Below, piece after piece: positions 14,384 through 23,800 of a stretch of 64,000 bases of DNA (its first letter is position 1; each line of letters opens with the position of its first letter). The stretch lies in NCBI GenBank assembly GCA_046734815.1, contig JBKPRZ010000179.1, positions 3,017 through 67,016 on the forward strand, written 5' to 3'. The DNA is from CAVYGB01 sp046734815 (GTDB taxonomy: Bacteria; Myxococcota_A; Polyangia; Fen-1088). A model generated the notes under the pieces. It did not search any database. It was not told the DNA's origin and worked only from the letters and a program-made list of their open reading frames with translations. Both the position numbers and the translations under genes were made by a program.

Positions 14384-15625
14384 TCAGTGGCGGCGCAGGG
14401 CCAGCAGCCCGACCGCCAGCAGGCCGGCCGCCGCGGCGACCAGCGAATCCCCGGCGATGGCGGTGGCGCTGTCGTGGAACCGCCACAGCAGCCCGACCTG
14501 CAGCAGACAGGGCAGCAGCAGGGTCCAGGCACCCGCGGTGCGGCCCTGCCCCAGCCAGGCGAACATCGCCACCGCCTGCACCACCAGCAGCGAGGTGGTG
14601 GCCCACTGGATGCGCAGGATCGGCTCGCCGCCGGCAAAGTCGGCGCCGAAGGCAAGCCGCAGCACCGTCGCGCCGAACAGCCACGGGACCAGGTTGCTGA
14701 GCGCCAGACCACCGGCCACCGCGGCGGTCACCGACACCGCCAGCCGGCGCGAGGACACACCGCGGGCGCGCGCGGTGGCTACCCGCGAGAACAGCACCTG
14801 GTAGATGGGGGTGGCGGCCAGGTACAGCAGGCGGGTCAAGGTGGTGCACGCTCCGTAGACGCCGGCGTCGCCCGGAGGCAGAACCCGCTTGGCCAGCAAC
14901 ATGTCGGCGCCGACCACGAAGGAGAAATAGAAATAGACGATGAACAACGGCAGCGAGAAGGCGTAGAGCCCGCCGCGCTCGATTGCCGTCGGGGGGCCGC
15001 CTTTCAGGTCGCGCAGCTGCCACAGACCGAGCGTCAGGGCGGCCACCATCCCGGCGGCGTACCCGCCGATGGCGCCGGCCGCGCCCGCTCCCAGCCACAT
15101 GGCGGCGGCTCCCACGCCCAGCCGCGCCGCCGCCTCGACCACCAGGTTCACGCCGTAGGCAAAGAACCGGTGGTCGCCCCGCTGCGCGCCCCGCGGGACG
15201 ATCGCCAGGGTGGAAAAAACGGCGTAGGCCGCCAGGACGCCGAGCTCCCGGTAGCCGTCCAGCCGCAGCGCCCGGCGCACCAGGGGACCGGCCAGCAGGC
15301 AGGCCAGCAACCCGACCGCCAGCGGCCCGAGCAGGCGCCTGAGCACGCCGGAGCAGACCGCGGCGACGCCACCGCTGGTTCCCTGGGCGTGGAAGGTGGC
15401 GGCCAGGCGGGTGATGCCGGTCTCCAGCGGCCCCAGCACCAGGGCCAGCAGCCCCGCCAGAGTCATCAGCGCCACGACCGGGGCGTATCCCTCCGGTCCC
15501 AGCAGACGGGTGCCGACCGAGGCATAGACCGCGGCCAGCACCGCCGCTCCGCCGTGCGCCACCGTCAGCACGGCCGACTGCGACCAGAAGCCGCGGGTCG
15601 AAGACGTGCCGGCCTGGTCGTCCAC
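14384..15625 (-). CDS. Wzx-like polysaccharide flippase / MATE-type membrane protein
   Basis: Encodes 413 residues from GTG 15625, 5 bp after the upstream gene's stop; a longer frame reading back into that gene is rejected. About 12 hydrophobic helices fill the protein, and the N-terminus reads GFWSQSAVLTVAHGGAAV followed by GTRLLGPEGYAPVVALMT, the (R)LLGPEGYG entry typical of oligosaccharide flippases of the polysaccharide_synt family. It should translocate undecaprenyl-linked glycan units across the inner membrane. A close operon partner of the next multi-span protein and the GT4 gene. Confidence 0.82.
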   Translation of the reverse strand: MDDQAGTSSTRGFWSQSAVLTVAHGGAAVLAAVYASVGTRLLGPEGYAPVVALMTLAGLLALVLGPLETGITRLAATFHAQGTSGGVAAVCSGVLRRLLGPLAVGLLACLLAGPLVRRALRLDGYRELGVLAAYAVFSTLAIVPRGAQRGDHRFFAYGVNLVVEAAARLGVGAAAMWLGAGAAGAIGGYAAGMVAALTLGLWQLRDLKGGPPTAIERGGLYAFSLPLFIVYFYFSFVVGADMLLAKRVLPPGDAGVYGACTTLTRLLYLAATPIYQVLFSRVATARARGVSSRRLAVSVTAAVAGGLALSNLVPWLFGATVLRLAFGADFAGGEPILRIQWATTSLLVVQAVAMFAWLGQGRTAGAWTLLLPCLLQVGLLWRFHDSATAIAGDSLVAAAAGLLAVGLLALRRH

Positions 15626-15630
15626 GCGGG

Positions 15631-17346
15631 TTAGCCGCTCCCCGGCCGCAGGAAGAACAGCTTTTGCGGGAAGTAGAAGTGAAAATGCATGTCCGGCAAC
15701 CCGAAGACGTCGACATTGTGCCAGACGAACAGCAAGCCCAGGGCGGCCCAGGCCCAGCGGGGCCGTAGCCGGGCGAGGACCAGGGCCACCGCCAGGTAGA
15801 CGGCGGGATAGGCGATGTAGGTGAAACGTGGGAGCTCGATCAGCAAGGTGCCGGCCCAGGGGACCTGGCCGAAGAAGAGGTAGACGTTGAGGATGGCGGC
15901 CGGCGCCATGACGGCGAGCACCAGGCGGCGGCGCTCGGGGGACATCCACAGCAGCGCGGCCACCGCGATCGCGCTCTCGACCAGGAAGAAGGCGAAGGCC
16001 AGGTTCTGTGCGTACACCCGGACCAGGTTGACCGACTGCCAGTAGAGCTCGCCGGGCCGGGGGTGGCGCAACGTCGCCAGGATCTGCGCCAGCGCGCGGG
16101 TGCCGTGGTCCGTGTTGTAGGCGTTGTTGGGCAGCCCGGCGATGCGATACGCGACAAGGATGAAACCGCCGTAGACCGCCAGCGAGATCGCCAGCGCCAC
16201 CAGCGTGCGTTTCCAGGGGGCGTGCCGGACCAGTCCGTAGATCAGCAGCCCCGGGTAGAATGGAAAAAGGTCGTAGGTCGCCGCGCAGAGCCCCAGCAGC
16301 ACGCCGAACAGGACCGGCCGCCGCTGATCGACCATGAGCAGCTCGAACAGGAACAGCAGCACCGCCACGGCGGCGTAGCCGGCCAGGTAGTGCATCGGCT
16401 GCGCCGCGAAGTAGACGAAGCCGTTGCCGATGCAGACCAGGGCGGCGGCGAACATCGCCACGCGCGCGTCTCCGATCGCGCGGCGGGCCCAGCCGTACGT
16501 ACACAGCACCGCCACCAGCCACAGGACGGTGTTGAGCACCAGGTAGACATGAAAGGGATTCCAGAAATAGGTGAAAGGTGAAGAGAGGTAGTGCAGGAAG
16601 CTCCGCCGCAACAACATCGTCTGCACCGGCCGCGGAAGACCGTTGAACAGATCATTGAGCGTGGTGAAAAAGCCCACGTCGCCGTTGACCGCCGCGAACC
16701 CTCCCGGCAAGAGACAGCGGTGGTGCCAGGTGCCCTCCTCGAAATACTGGGTGTAGGTGTAGGGCGAGCGCAGGGAGGTGTGCAGCCAGGTCTGCAGCAG
16801 GATCAGCACGAAGGCGGCGATCACGGGGCTCAGCCACGCCGGCCAGCTCGCGCGCGGCCGGCGCGGGCCCCCGCCCGCCAGCCAGACCAGCAGCGCGGCG
16901 ATCACTGCCAGGGCCAGGAAAAACGGGACCTCGTGCGGAAAACCGCCGCGGGCCAGCGCCGCCGGGAACCATTCCATCCGCGTGTCCGGAGGCGGCGGGT
17001 AGATGGTGGTGGTCAGGCGGAAGCGCTGCAGTCCCAGCCAGTGGTAGGGCAGGCACTCGATCAGCAGGAGCGCTCCGGCAATGGCGCGGGCCACCGCCGG
17101 GCGTGAGCCCAGAGCGCGCGCCAGCTGGTGGGCGACGGCCGGCGTGATGAGCAAAAAGAAGAGCGAGCACAGGTAGGCGGGCCGCGCGAACCGGCCGCCG
17201 GCCTCCTGCCAGTCGAAGCGTCCGGCGAGCAGCGCCGCACCCAGCGCCGAGGCCGCTGCCCAGATCAGCAGCGGACGCCCCCAGCGGCGGACAGGGGTCA
17301 CCGGCGGGCGCTCGCTGGTGTCGTTCGGGGGCGGCTGTGCGGACAC
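15631..17346 (-). CDS. Multi-span membrane protein, probable GT-C-like glycosyltransferase
   Basis: Encodes 571 residues with a short Pro-rich N-terminus and about 11-12 hydrophobic helices separated by short loops. The architecture, an early periplasmic loop rich in aromatic residues, and the setting between a flippase and a GT4 gene suggest a lipid-phosphosugar-dependent GT-C enzyme (PMT/ArnT-like), but no diagnostic DE or DD catalytic motif is obvious, so the function is inferred. An O-antigen polymerase (Wzy) is the main alternative. The stop at 15631 is 5 bp before the flippase start; its own ATG is 6 bp after the GT4 stop. Confidence 0.7.
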   Translation of the reverse strand: MSAQPPPNDTSERPPVTPVRRWGRPLLIWAAASALGAALLAGRFDWQEAGGRFARPAYLCSLFFLLITPAVAHQLARALGSRPAVARAIAGALLLIECLPYHWLGLQRFRLTTTIYPPPPDTRMEWFPAALARGGFPHEVPFFLALAVIAALLVWLAGGGPRRPRASWPAWLSPVIAAFVLILLQTWLHTSLRSPYTYTQYFEEGTWHHRCLLPGGFAAVNGDVGFFTTLNDLFNGLPRPVQTMLLRRSFLHYLSSPFTYFWNPFHVYLVLNTVLWLVAVLCTYGWARRAIGDARVAMFAAALVCIGNGFVYFAAQPMHYLAGYAAVAVLLFLFELLMVDQRRPVLFGVLLGLCAATYDLFPFYPGLLIYGLVRHAPWKRTLVALAISLAVYGGFILVAYRIAGLPNNAYNTDHGTRALAQILATLRHPRPGELYWQSVNLVRVYAQNLAFAFFLVESAIAVAALLWMSPERRRLVLAVMAPAAILNVYLFFGQVPWAGTLLIELPRFTYIAYPAVYLAVALVLARLRPRWAWAALGLLFVWHNVDVFGLPDMHFHFYFPQKLFFLRPGSG

Positions 17347-17352
17347 GTTCCC

Positions 17353-18510
17353 TCAGCTCGCTCGGGCGGCGTGCGCCAGCTCGGCCGCGCGCAGCAGGGA
17401 GGCGGCCACCTTCTCGGGGGTGCACCGCTGCTCGACCAGGCGGCGGGATTCGCGCCCCATCCGGGCAGCCGCGGCCGGCTCGGCCAGCACCTTGTCGAGG
17501 GCCGCCTGCAGCGCGGGCACGTCTCCTGGCGGCACCCGGAAGCCGTTCACCCCCGGCTCGACCAGGTCGGGGGCCGCGCCGCAGCTCTCGGAGACGATCA
17601 GGGGCAGGCTCGCCAGGGCCGCTTCGTTGACCACCAGGCCCCACACCTCCTCGAGCGACGGGAGCGCGAAGACGTCGGCCAGCTGGTAATAGAGCGGCAG
17701 CTGCTCCAGCGGTTTGTTACCGACGAAGCGGACCGCCCCGGGCAACAGGGTCCGGGCCTGTTGCTCCCAGCTCGCCCGCATCGGCCCCTCTCCGACCAGC
17801 AGGAGCGCCACGTCCCGCCCCCCCTGTCTCAGGGCGGCCACCGCCTCGATGAGGTGGTGAGCGCCCTTGCGCTCGAGCATGCGCCCCACGAACAGGACCA
17901 CCGGGCGGTCCCCCAGCTCCAGGGCCGCGCGTTCGGCCGCCACGCGCGGGAGAAGGGTCTGGCATCGGGAGAGAAAGCGGGCGTTGTCCACGCAGTGGAA
18001 CGCCGGTACCACCCGCTCGGGCGGGGCGCCCAGATCCACAAGGTAAGCCGCCGAGGCGGTGCCGTAGCTGGCCCAGGCGTCGCTGTGCCTCACCAGATGG
18101 CGCACCGGGGCCCGGGTCAGGGTGCGCCGCCAGCTGGGCTCGTGGCGGGTGCTGCCCGCCCACAGGACCATCGGGATGCGCCGGCGGCGGCAGGAGGCGA
18201 AGGCGTGCCAGTTGGTGATCGAGCCCCAGCCCGCGTTGATGACGACGTCGGGGCGGGCGTCGCGCAGGTACCGGCCAAGCCCCGGGTTGATGTGCACCGA
18301 CAGCGTGTCCCAGCGCATGAACAGGCTCAGCTCGCGCCCGGGCAGGACGGTGCTCCGGAAGTTGTGGTCTGATTCACTGGCCCAGGTGCGATCCGCCTCG
18401 CTCTCGGCGAAGTAGACGACCTCCAGATCCACCCCCGGGGCATTCGCCATGGCCGTGAAGACCGGCATCATGTGGGGGTTGATGACGTTCTGGAGGAGCA
18501 AGATGCGCAT
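17353..18510 (-). CDS. Glycosyltransferase, GT4 family
   Basis: Encodes 385 residues from ATG 18510; a TTG two codons upstream is possible. The N-terminal Rossmann half starts MRILLLQNVINPHMMPVF. The C-terminal half has the nucleotide-sugar site: VVLFVGRMLERKGAHHLIEA, LLLVGEGPM, FALPSLEEVWGLVVNEA (the E-x7-E region) and PDLVEPGVNGFRVPPGD. Retaining GT-B enzymes of this family transfer sugars from nucleotide donors to lipid-linked acceptors on the cytoplasmic face. It leads a three-gene minus-strand operon (GT4, multi-span protein, flippase) and is divergent from the GT2 gene at 18599. Confidence 0.93.
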   Translation of the reverse strand: MRILLLQNVINPHMMPVFTAMANAPGVDLEVVYFAESEADRTWASESDHNFRSTVLPGRELSLFMRWDTLSVHINPGLGRYLRDARPDVVINAGWGSITNWHAFASCRRRRIPMVLWAGSTRHEPSWRRTLTRAPVRHLVRHSDAWASYGTASAAYLVDLGAPPERVVPAFHCVDNARFLSRCQTLLPRVAAERAALELGDRPVVLFVGRMLERKGAHHLIEAVAALRQGGRDVALLLVGEGPMRASWEQQARTLLPGAVRFVGNKPLEQLPLYYQLADVFALPSLEEVWGLVVNEAALASLPLIVSESCGAAPDLVEPGVNGFRVPPGDVPALQAALDKVLAEPAAAARMGRESRRLVEQRCTPEKVAASLLRAAELAHAARAS

Positions 18511-18598
18511 CGGCAATCGGAGGAAGGCGCCAATCTAGCGCCGGAGCCGCCAAATTCGGCCTTCATTTTTTCATTTCAGCCCTTATCCTCAAGCTCCG

Positions 18599-19306
18599 AT
18601 GGACAGCGCCAGTCAGCCAGCCGCAGCCCTCGATCGCTGCGCGGTCATCGTGCCCGCGTACAACGAGGCGGCGGTGATCGGGCAGGTGCTGCGCGAGATC
18701 CGGCGCCTGTTTCCCCGGGTGCTGGTGGTGGATGACGGCAGCGCCGACGGAACGGCGGAGGAGGCGCGGGCAGCGGGCGCGCTGGTGCTGCGCCACTGCT
18801 TCAACGTGGGCCAGGGCGGGGCGCTGGAGACCGGCATCCGTTACGCGCTGGCAACCGGCGCCGAATATTTCGTCACCATGGATGCCGACGGCCAGCACCA
18901 GCCCGCCGATGCGCTCGCCATGCTGGCGGAGCTGCAACAGCGCCGGGCGGAGCTGGACATCGTGCTGGGTTCGCGCTTTCTGGGCCAGCGGCCGCAGATG
19001 GGGATGCGTCGGAGGCTGATGTTGAGGGCGGCGACCTGGGTCAGCCGGCTGCTGCACGGCCTGGCCCTGACCGACACCCACAACGGGTTGCGCGTCTTCG
19101 GGCGCAAGGTGGCCGAGCGGATGCGGTTTGCTCACGTCGACATGGCCCACGCTTCCGACGTCTACGACATCATCCGCAAGTACCACTTCCGCTTCGAGGA
19201 GCGCCCGGTCACCATCCGCTACACCGACTACTCGCGCGCGAAGGGGCAGCCGATGGTGAACGCGATCAACGTGCTCATCGATTTTCTGTTCAACCGGGTC
19301 AAATAG
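18599..19306 (+). CDS. Glycosyltransferase family 2, DPM/GtrB-like
   Basis: Encodes 235 residues. The GT-A fold is clear: CAVIVPAYNEAAVIGQVL, VLVVDDGSADGTAE, NVGQGGALETGIRYAL, the metal-binding DADGQHQPAD and GSRFLGQR. No C-terminal membrane helices are present, which resembles dolichol-phosphate mannose synthase-type soluble enzymes. Such enzymes charge polyprenyl phosphate with a sugar that GT-C transferases then use, fitting the multi-span proteins nearby. Fourteen bp separate it from the DUF2304 gene, a frequent partner of this subfamily. Confidence 0.93.
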   Translation: MDSASQPAAALDRCAVIVPAYNEAAVIGQVLREIRRLFPRVLVVDDGSADGTAEEARAAGALVLRHCFNVGQGGALETGIRYALATGAEYFVTMDADGQHQPADALAMLAELQQRRAELDIVLGSRFLGQRPQMGMRRRLMLRAATWVSRLLHGLALTDTHNGLRVFGRKVAERMRFAHVDMAHASDVYDIIRKYHFRFEERPVTIRYTDYSRAKGQPMVNAINVLIDFLFNRVK

Positions 19307-19320
19307 AGGAATCGACAAGC

Positions 19321-19716
19321 GTGATCCGCCTGGTCTTGCTCACCGGCCTGATCGGCATCGCCATCTTCGTCACCTTCGGGCGCGACAGCGCCGGGTTGCG
19401 GGCCAGCCGCAAGTTGCTGTTCCTGGCCATCACCTTCTCCGGTTGCGTCGCGGTCCTGTTCCCGGAGCTGGTTCAGGACATCGCCGACGTCCTGGGGGTG
19501 GGCCGCGGCACCGACCTGCTCCTGTACATCGTCACCATCATGGTGCTCAGCATGGCGGTCACGATGTTCGTCAGCAAGCAACACGCCGAGCGCCGCGAAG
19601 CCACCCTGGTGCAGTCGCTGGCCATCCTGCAGGCCCAGCTGGACGAGCTCCGGGCCCAGCTCCCGCCCGCGGCCGGAGCTCAAGCTCCCGGCGTCGGGAC
19701 CGGCCCGGTCCGCTGA
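19321..19716 (+). CDS. DUF2304-family membrane protein
   Basis: Encodes 131 residues from GTG 19321. Three hydrophobic segments (about residues 3-19, 31-52 and 63-82) precede an amphipathic helix (KQHAERREATLVQSLAILQ) and a Pro/Ala tail. This matches the small DUF2304 proteins that commonly follow DPM-like GT2 genes and are thought to act with polyprenyl-phosphate sugar synthesis. Its last 37 bp overlap the convergent GT39-like gene. Confidence 0.8.
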   Translation: MIRLVLLTGLIGIAIFVTFGRDSAGLRASRKLLFLAITFSGCVAVLFPELVQDIADVLGVGRGTDLLLYIVTIMVLSMAVTMFVSKQHAERREATLVQSLAILQAQLDELRAQLPPAAGAQAPGVGTGPVR

Positions 19717-21272
19717 GGGCGCCCCCACAGCAGCACCGAGGCGCTCGCGCCGCCGAACAGGAAGCCCAGGAGCAACACCACTCCCGCTGTCCGCCGGACG
19801 CCTCGCCAGTCCAGGAACCACCAGTCGATTCGGGCGCGGGCGTAGCTGGCCGCCACGTTGAGAGACAGCGTCGTGTAGCGGTGCCAGGGAGCGTCCGCCT
19901 CCGCCTGACGCCAGTCGTGTCGCTGCGGAACGTGGCGCAGGAGCCAGTAATGGCCTTCGATCGGCGAGAGGCCGGGCAACCAGTTGACCGGGTAAAAATC
20001 CTCGAAGCAGGGATCGCAGGCTCCCCCGCGATCTTTGCTGGCCGCGCCGGCTCGGTTCGGGATGCCCAGCCAGCGGGTGCGGGCTTCCTGGGAGATGCGA
20101 ATGAAGTGGTCCCAGTAAAAGGCGTTGGCCACCACCTGTACGAACAGGCCGCTGGCGAACACCGCGCCGGCGACCAGGAGGGCCGCGCGCCGGCGCACCT
20201 GGAGGAGGTGGTCGAAGGCGAGGACCGCCGGCAACAGGAGAACCGGAACGATGAACAGGATGTAGCGAGGGCCCCAGCACCAGTCGCCGCTCCAGAACAG
20301 GAAGCGGGCGTTTATGAACACCACCGGGCCTGCGCTCAGCAGGAAGGCCCAGAGCCACTGCCGCTGCCGGTTGCGAACCAGGAAAGGGACCGCCACCAGG
20401 CTGGCCATCAACGGGGGGCTGTACAGAAGCAGGCTCTTGCCCGGGGACAGAAACAGACCGTAAAGGCCCCAGAAGGGGGTCTCGGCGAAGGTGCGCGCCG
20501 GTTTCTGCGAGATGGGCAGGGCGTAGCCGACGTCGAAGAAGGAGCCCGTGCGGACGTGGTTGTAGGCGAGCGTCATGATCACGCCCGGGAGCAAGCCGAG
20601 GACCGCCCAGGGCAGGAGCTTCAGCAGCCGACCGCCCCCACGCGAGCGGTAGATGCTGACCCCGACCAGCGCGGCCGCTCCGGGCAGCGCCAGGAGGTAG
20701 ACCACCTTGGTGTTGATCAACATGCCGGCCCACAACCCCACCAGCAACGCGGCCGTCGGGGTGGCCTGGCGGTCCAGCCGCAGCAGCCACAGGAAGAATC
20801 CCAGGTAGGCGGCGGTCTGGGAGATCTCCGACCAGGGCGAACGGGCGTACACCCAGATCATGGTGCCGAAGGCCAGCATCAGCACGCCCAGGTTGGTGGC
20901 CAGCACCGAGGCGCCCAGGTCGCGGCAGAGCAGGGCGAACAGCAGGCATACCAGCGCTCCCACCGCGGCGGGGGCCAGGTGGCTGGCCAGCGCCTTCATC
21001 GGTTCGCTGTGCGCGGGCCAGTGGGCCCGCAGCTTTTTGTGGAGATAGGAGCCGGGCACGTGGATCAGCGAGGGCAGCAGCGGGTTGACGGCGTAATACT
21101 TGCCGTTGTGCGCGATCCCCGGCGGCGCCACATCGACCGAGCCCAGGTACACGATGGACTCGGCCACCTGATAGATGCGCCGGCCGTCGTTCCAGGGCAG
21201 CTCCCGGCTCTGGGAGGCCATGTAGGCCAGGAAGACGGTCAGGAACAGTCCGAGCTTTTGCCAGGAGGACAT
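19680..21272 (-). CDS. Multi-span membrane protein, GT39/PMT-like glycosyltransferase
   Basis: Encodes 530 residues with about 10-12 hydrophobic helices. The first extracytoplasmic loop carries GRRIYQVAESIVYLG and a Lys/Tyr-rich segment, and a long loop near the C-terminus holds SGDWCWGPRYILFI, the W-G-x-R-Y motif often seen in dolichyl-phosphate-mannose mannosyltransferase relatives. This supports transfer of a sugar from a polyprenyl-phosphate donor in the periplasm, matching the donor-making GT2 gene at 18599. It overlaps the DUF2304 3' end convergently. The exact acceptor is unknown. Confidence 0.72.
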   Translation of the reverse strand: MSSWQKLGLFLTVFLAYMASQSRELPWNDGRRIYQVAESIVYLGSVDVAPPGIAHNGKYYAVNPLLPSLIHVPGSYLHKKLRAHWPAHSEPMKALASHLAPAAVGALVCLLFALLCRDLGASVLATNLGVLMLAFGTMIWVYARSPWSEISQTAAYLGFFLWLLRLDRQATPTAALLVGLWAGMLINTKVVYLLALPGAAALVGVSIYRSRGGGRLLKLLPWAVLGLLPGVIMTLAYNHVRTGSFFDVGYALPISQKPARTFAETPFWGLYGLFLSPGKSLLLYSPPLMASLVAVPFLVRNRQRQWLWAFLLSAGPVVFINARFLFWSGDWCWGPRYILFIVPVLLLPAVLAFDHLLQVRRRAALLVAGAVFASGLFVQVVANAFYWDHFIRISQEARTRWLGIPNRAGAASKDRGGACDPCFEDFYPVNWLPGLSPIEGHYWLLRHVPQRHDWRQAEADAPWHRYTTLSLNVAASYARARIDWWFLDWRGVRRTAGVVLLLGFLFGGASASVLLWGRPQRTGPVPTPGA

Positions 21273-21411
21273 CGCGGACGGATCAGGTTCCGGGCGGCGA
21301 GCTGAAGTCGCGCATCTGCGAAGTGCCGGGTGCGCTCACGAATTCGGCGGATGCTAGCGGAAGCGCTGACTGGCCGCTAGCCGCGGCTGGCGATTTTGGC
21401 CCCTGAACCTT

Positions 21412-22197
21412 TCACGGGCGTGACACCAGACTCAGCAGTCGGTAGAGGTTGAGGATGAGCAGGCGCTTGCCCAGGCGGCGCGCGCCCACCCAGGCGCCAG
21501 CCCGGTACCGGGCCGCGATGGCGCTGGCCTGATCCAGCTGGCGCTCGAAGCTGCCACCGCTCTTGCTGCTGCGGTACCAGCGAAAGCAGGCCAGCGGTTC
21601 CTCGAGGTAGACCGGCGGCCCCCGTCGCGCCAGACGCAAGAACAGGTCGTAATCGAACGCCAGATCCAGCTCCGGATCCAGGTAGCCGATCTGATCGTGC
21701 ACCGATCGCCGCCAGAAGGCGGTCATCTGGCTGATGTAGTTCTCGGTCAGCAGGTTCGCGAAGGAGTGGCGGCGCGCGCGAAAGTGCTTGTATCGGCTGA
21801 TCCAGCTCCGGAGGGGCGCGCCTCGCTCGTCGACGATCTCGCACCGGCCGTGGATCCACTCCGTGTTCGGGTTGCTGGTGAAGGCCTGCGCCACCCGGGC
21901 CAGAGCGCCGGGCAGCAGGAGATCGTCGCTGTTCAACCACGCCACCACGTCCCCGGTGGCCGCCCGCAACCCCTTGTTGATGGCATCGATCTGACCGCGG
22001 TCTGGCTCGGACACCCAGCGCAGCCGGGGCCCGAAGCTTTTCAACACCTCCAGGGTTCCGTCGCTGCTGCCTCCGTCGATCACCTTGTATTCGAGCTCGA
22101 AATCGCCGGTCTGGGCGAGCACGCTGTCGATGGTGCGGCCGATGAAGCCTGCCTGGTTGAAGGAGGGGGTGACCAGGGAGATGCGAAGGCGCGCCAC
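21412..22197 (-). CDS. Glycosyltransferase family 2
   Basis: Encodes about 261 residues from GTG 22197; the frame is open to 22437, but that would overlap the divergent FkbM gene and adds residues without homology. The fold markers are LRISLVTPSFNQAGFIGRT, VIDGGSSDGTLEVL, SEPDRGQIDAINKGL, VAWLNSDD as the metal-binding DxD region, and FDYDLFLRLAR. It resembles GT2 enzymes of O-antigen and exopolysaccharide loci. Start choice is the main uncertainty, as no clear SD is seen for any candidate. Confidence 0.88.
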   Translation of the reverse strand: MARLRISLVTPSFNQAGFIGRTIDSVLAQTGDFELEYKVIDGGSSDGTLEVLKSFGPRLRWVSEPDRGQIDAINKGLRAATGDVVAWLNSDDLLLPGALARVAQAFTSNPNTEWIHGRCEIVDERGAPLRSWISRYKHFRARRHSFANLLTENYISQMTAFWRRSVHDQIGYLDPELDLAFDYDLFLRLARRGPPVYLEEPLACFRWYRSSKSGGSFERQLDQASAIAARYRAGAWVGARRLGKRLLILNLYRLLSLVSRP

Positions 22198-22291
22198 GGA
22201 GCGGTCGATGGTACGAAAATGACGACCGCGCCGCCACCACCGGCCGCCCGGTTTGACTGCCGTCCACCGGCCGGTCAAAGTGCCCGTCGCC

Positions 22292-23095
22292 ATGGTCCTG
22301 CACGGAGCGGTTCGAACGTCGGCGCGCGGCGTGCTGCGGCTGTGCACCGACGGGGAGTACCGCCGGGTCAGCGCGCTGTCGCTTCGTTTTGCTCTGCGGC
22401 CGCGCCGCAAGCCGGGCAAGGTGCGGCTGGGCGGCACGCCCTTTCGGTTCCCCGATGCGGCCTCGTTCCTGTCGGCGTATGAAGAGATCTTCGCCGACCG
22501 GATCTACGCTTTCGAGAGCGCCAGCCCGAACCCTCTGGTCCTGGACCTGGGGGCCAACGTGGGGCTGAGCGTCCTCTTCTTCAAGCGCCTCTACCCGAAC
22601 GCACGGGTGGTGGCGCTGGAGCCGGACCCGGAGATCTTTCGCTATCTCGAGACCAACGTGGCTGCCTTCGGGCTGGGCGACGTCACGCTCAAGAATGCCG
22701 CCGTCTGGAAGGAGACGACCGAGATCGCCTTCGCCGCCGACGGCGCGGACGGCGGGCGGGTGGGGGAAGGGGGGGCCTTGCGGGTGCCGGCCATCGGTAT
22801 CGCCGAGCTGATGGAGGGCAGGCCGGTGGACTTCCTGAAGATGGACATCGAAGGCGCGGAGGCGGACGTGTTGCCCGCGTGCGCGCCGATGCTGCGGGAG
22901 GTGCGCAACGTGTTCGTGGAGTACCATTCCCCCGCCGGCAGGCCGCAGCGGCTGGACGGGATCATCGACACCCTGGTGGGGGCGGGGTTTCGCATTGCCC
23001 TGCAGACAGTCAAGAGCCCGCGGTCACCCTTCGTGCCCCGTCCCTCGGAAGAGGCCTTCGACCTGCAGCTCAACATCTCCGGGTACCGACCGTGA
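22292..23095 (+). CDS. FkbM-family SAM-dependent methyltransferase
   Basis: Encodes 267 residues from ATG 22292; TTG 22253 is an alternative start. The class I fold is shown by PLVLDLGANVGLSVLFFKR (SAM-binding motif I), VVALEPDPEIFRYLETNV and the FkbM-type DFLKMDIEGAEADVLPA. These enzymes O-methylate hydroxyl groups on sugars or secondary metabolites, so it likely decorates the surface glycan. Its stop overlaps the next methyltransferase start by 4 bp (GTGA), indicating translational coupling. Confidence 0.92.
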   Translation: MVLHGAVRTSARGVLRLCTDGEYRRVSALSLRFALRPRRKPGKVRLGGTPFRFPDAASFLSAYEEIFADRIYAFESASPNPLVLDLGANVGLSVLFFKRLYPNARVVALEPDPEIFRYLETNVAAFGLGDVTLKNAAVWKETTEIAFAADGADGGRVGEGGALRVPAIGIAELMEGRPVDFLKMDIEGAEADVLPACAPMLREVRNVFVEYHSPAGRPQRLDGIIDTLVGAGFRIALQTVKSPRSPFVPRPSEEAFDLQLNISGYRP

Positions 23096-23790
23096 GCTTG
23101 CGCGAGCGACTCTTGCCGTTCGCCCAGCAAGCCTTCCGTCAGCTGGGATCCGTGCGCTTCGAAGACGACCAGCGCAACGAGCCGCGCAGCCGGCTGTTCG
23201 GCACCGAACGGGGGACGGCCATCGATCGCCGTTACATCGAGCGGTTCCTGGACGAGCGTCGATCCCGGATCCGCGGCCGCGTGCTGGAGGTGGGCGAGAG
23301 CCGATACGCCCCGCGGCTGGGCGGCCCGGGCGCGCGCTACGAGGTCCTGCACGTGGAGCCGGGACACCCGGGCGCCTCGGTGGTCGGCGACCTGACCCGC
23401 CCGGAGACCTTGCCGGCCGACGGGTTCGACTGCTTCATCTGCACACAGACCTTCAACTTCATCTACGACCTGACCGCCGCCGTCCGCGGCGCCGCCCACC
23501 TGCTGCGCCCGGCTGGGGTCTTGCTCGCGACCGTCGCGGGGATCTCCCAGATCAGCCGCTTCGACATGGACCGCTGGGGCGATTACTGGCGTTTCACCAG
23601 CGCCAGCTGCCAGCGCCTGTTTGCCAGCGCGTTTGCCCGGGTCGAGGTGGTCACCTTCGGCAACGTCCTGGCTGCGAAGGCGCTGCTGGATGGGCTGGCG
23701 GTCGAAGATCTGCCCCGCCCCGAGCTTCTCGATCGGGTGGACCCCGACTATCAGGTCGTGCTCGGGATCGAGGCCACCAAGGCAGCCTGA
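23092..23790 (+). CDS. Class I methyltransferase of a glycan locus
   Basis: Encodes 232 residues from GTG 23092. A degenerate motif I reads GRVLEVGESRYAPRLGG, then DCFICTQTFNFIYDLTAA and LLRPAGVLLATVAGISQISR correspond to the motif IV-V region of methyltransferase type-11 proteins; DYWRFTSASCQRLF is a conserved feature of this subgroup. It is expected to bind SAM, with substrate unknown. Translationally coupled to the FkbM gene; converges with the deacetylase gene 10 bp downstream. Confidence 0.82.
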   Translation: MSLRERLLPFAQQAFRQLGSVRFEDDQRNEPRSRLFGTERGTAIDRRYIERFLDERRSRIRGRVLEVGESRYAPRLGGPGARYEVLHVEPGHPGASVVGDLTRPETLPADGFDCFICTQTFNFIYDLTAAVRGAAHLLRPAGVLLATVAGISQISRFDMDRWGDYWRFTSASCQRLFASAFARVEVVTFGNVLAAKALLDGLAVEDLPRPELLDRVDPDYQVVLGIEATKAA

Positions 23791-23800
23791 GCGCGCGCGG

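Noticed and set aside
15626..16522. Flippase frame extending over the neighbouring membrane-protein gene
   Set aside because: The added part is frame-shifted shadow of a well-supported multi-span protein; GTG 15625 starts the flippase.
22198..22437. Longer GT2 start reading into the FkbM gene
   Set aside because: The added residues are low-complexity and overlap a better-supported divergent gene.
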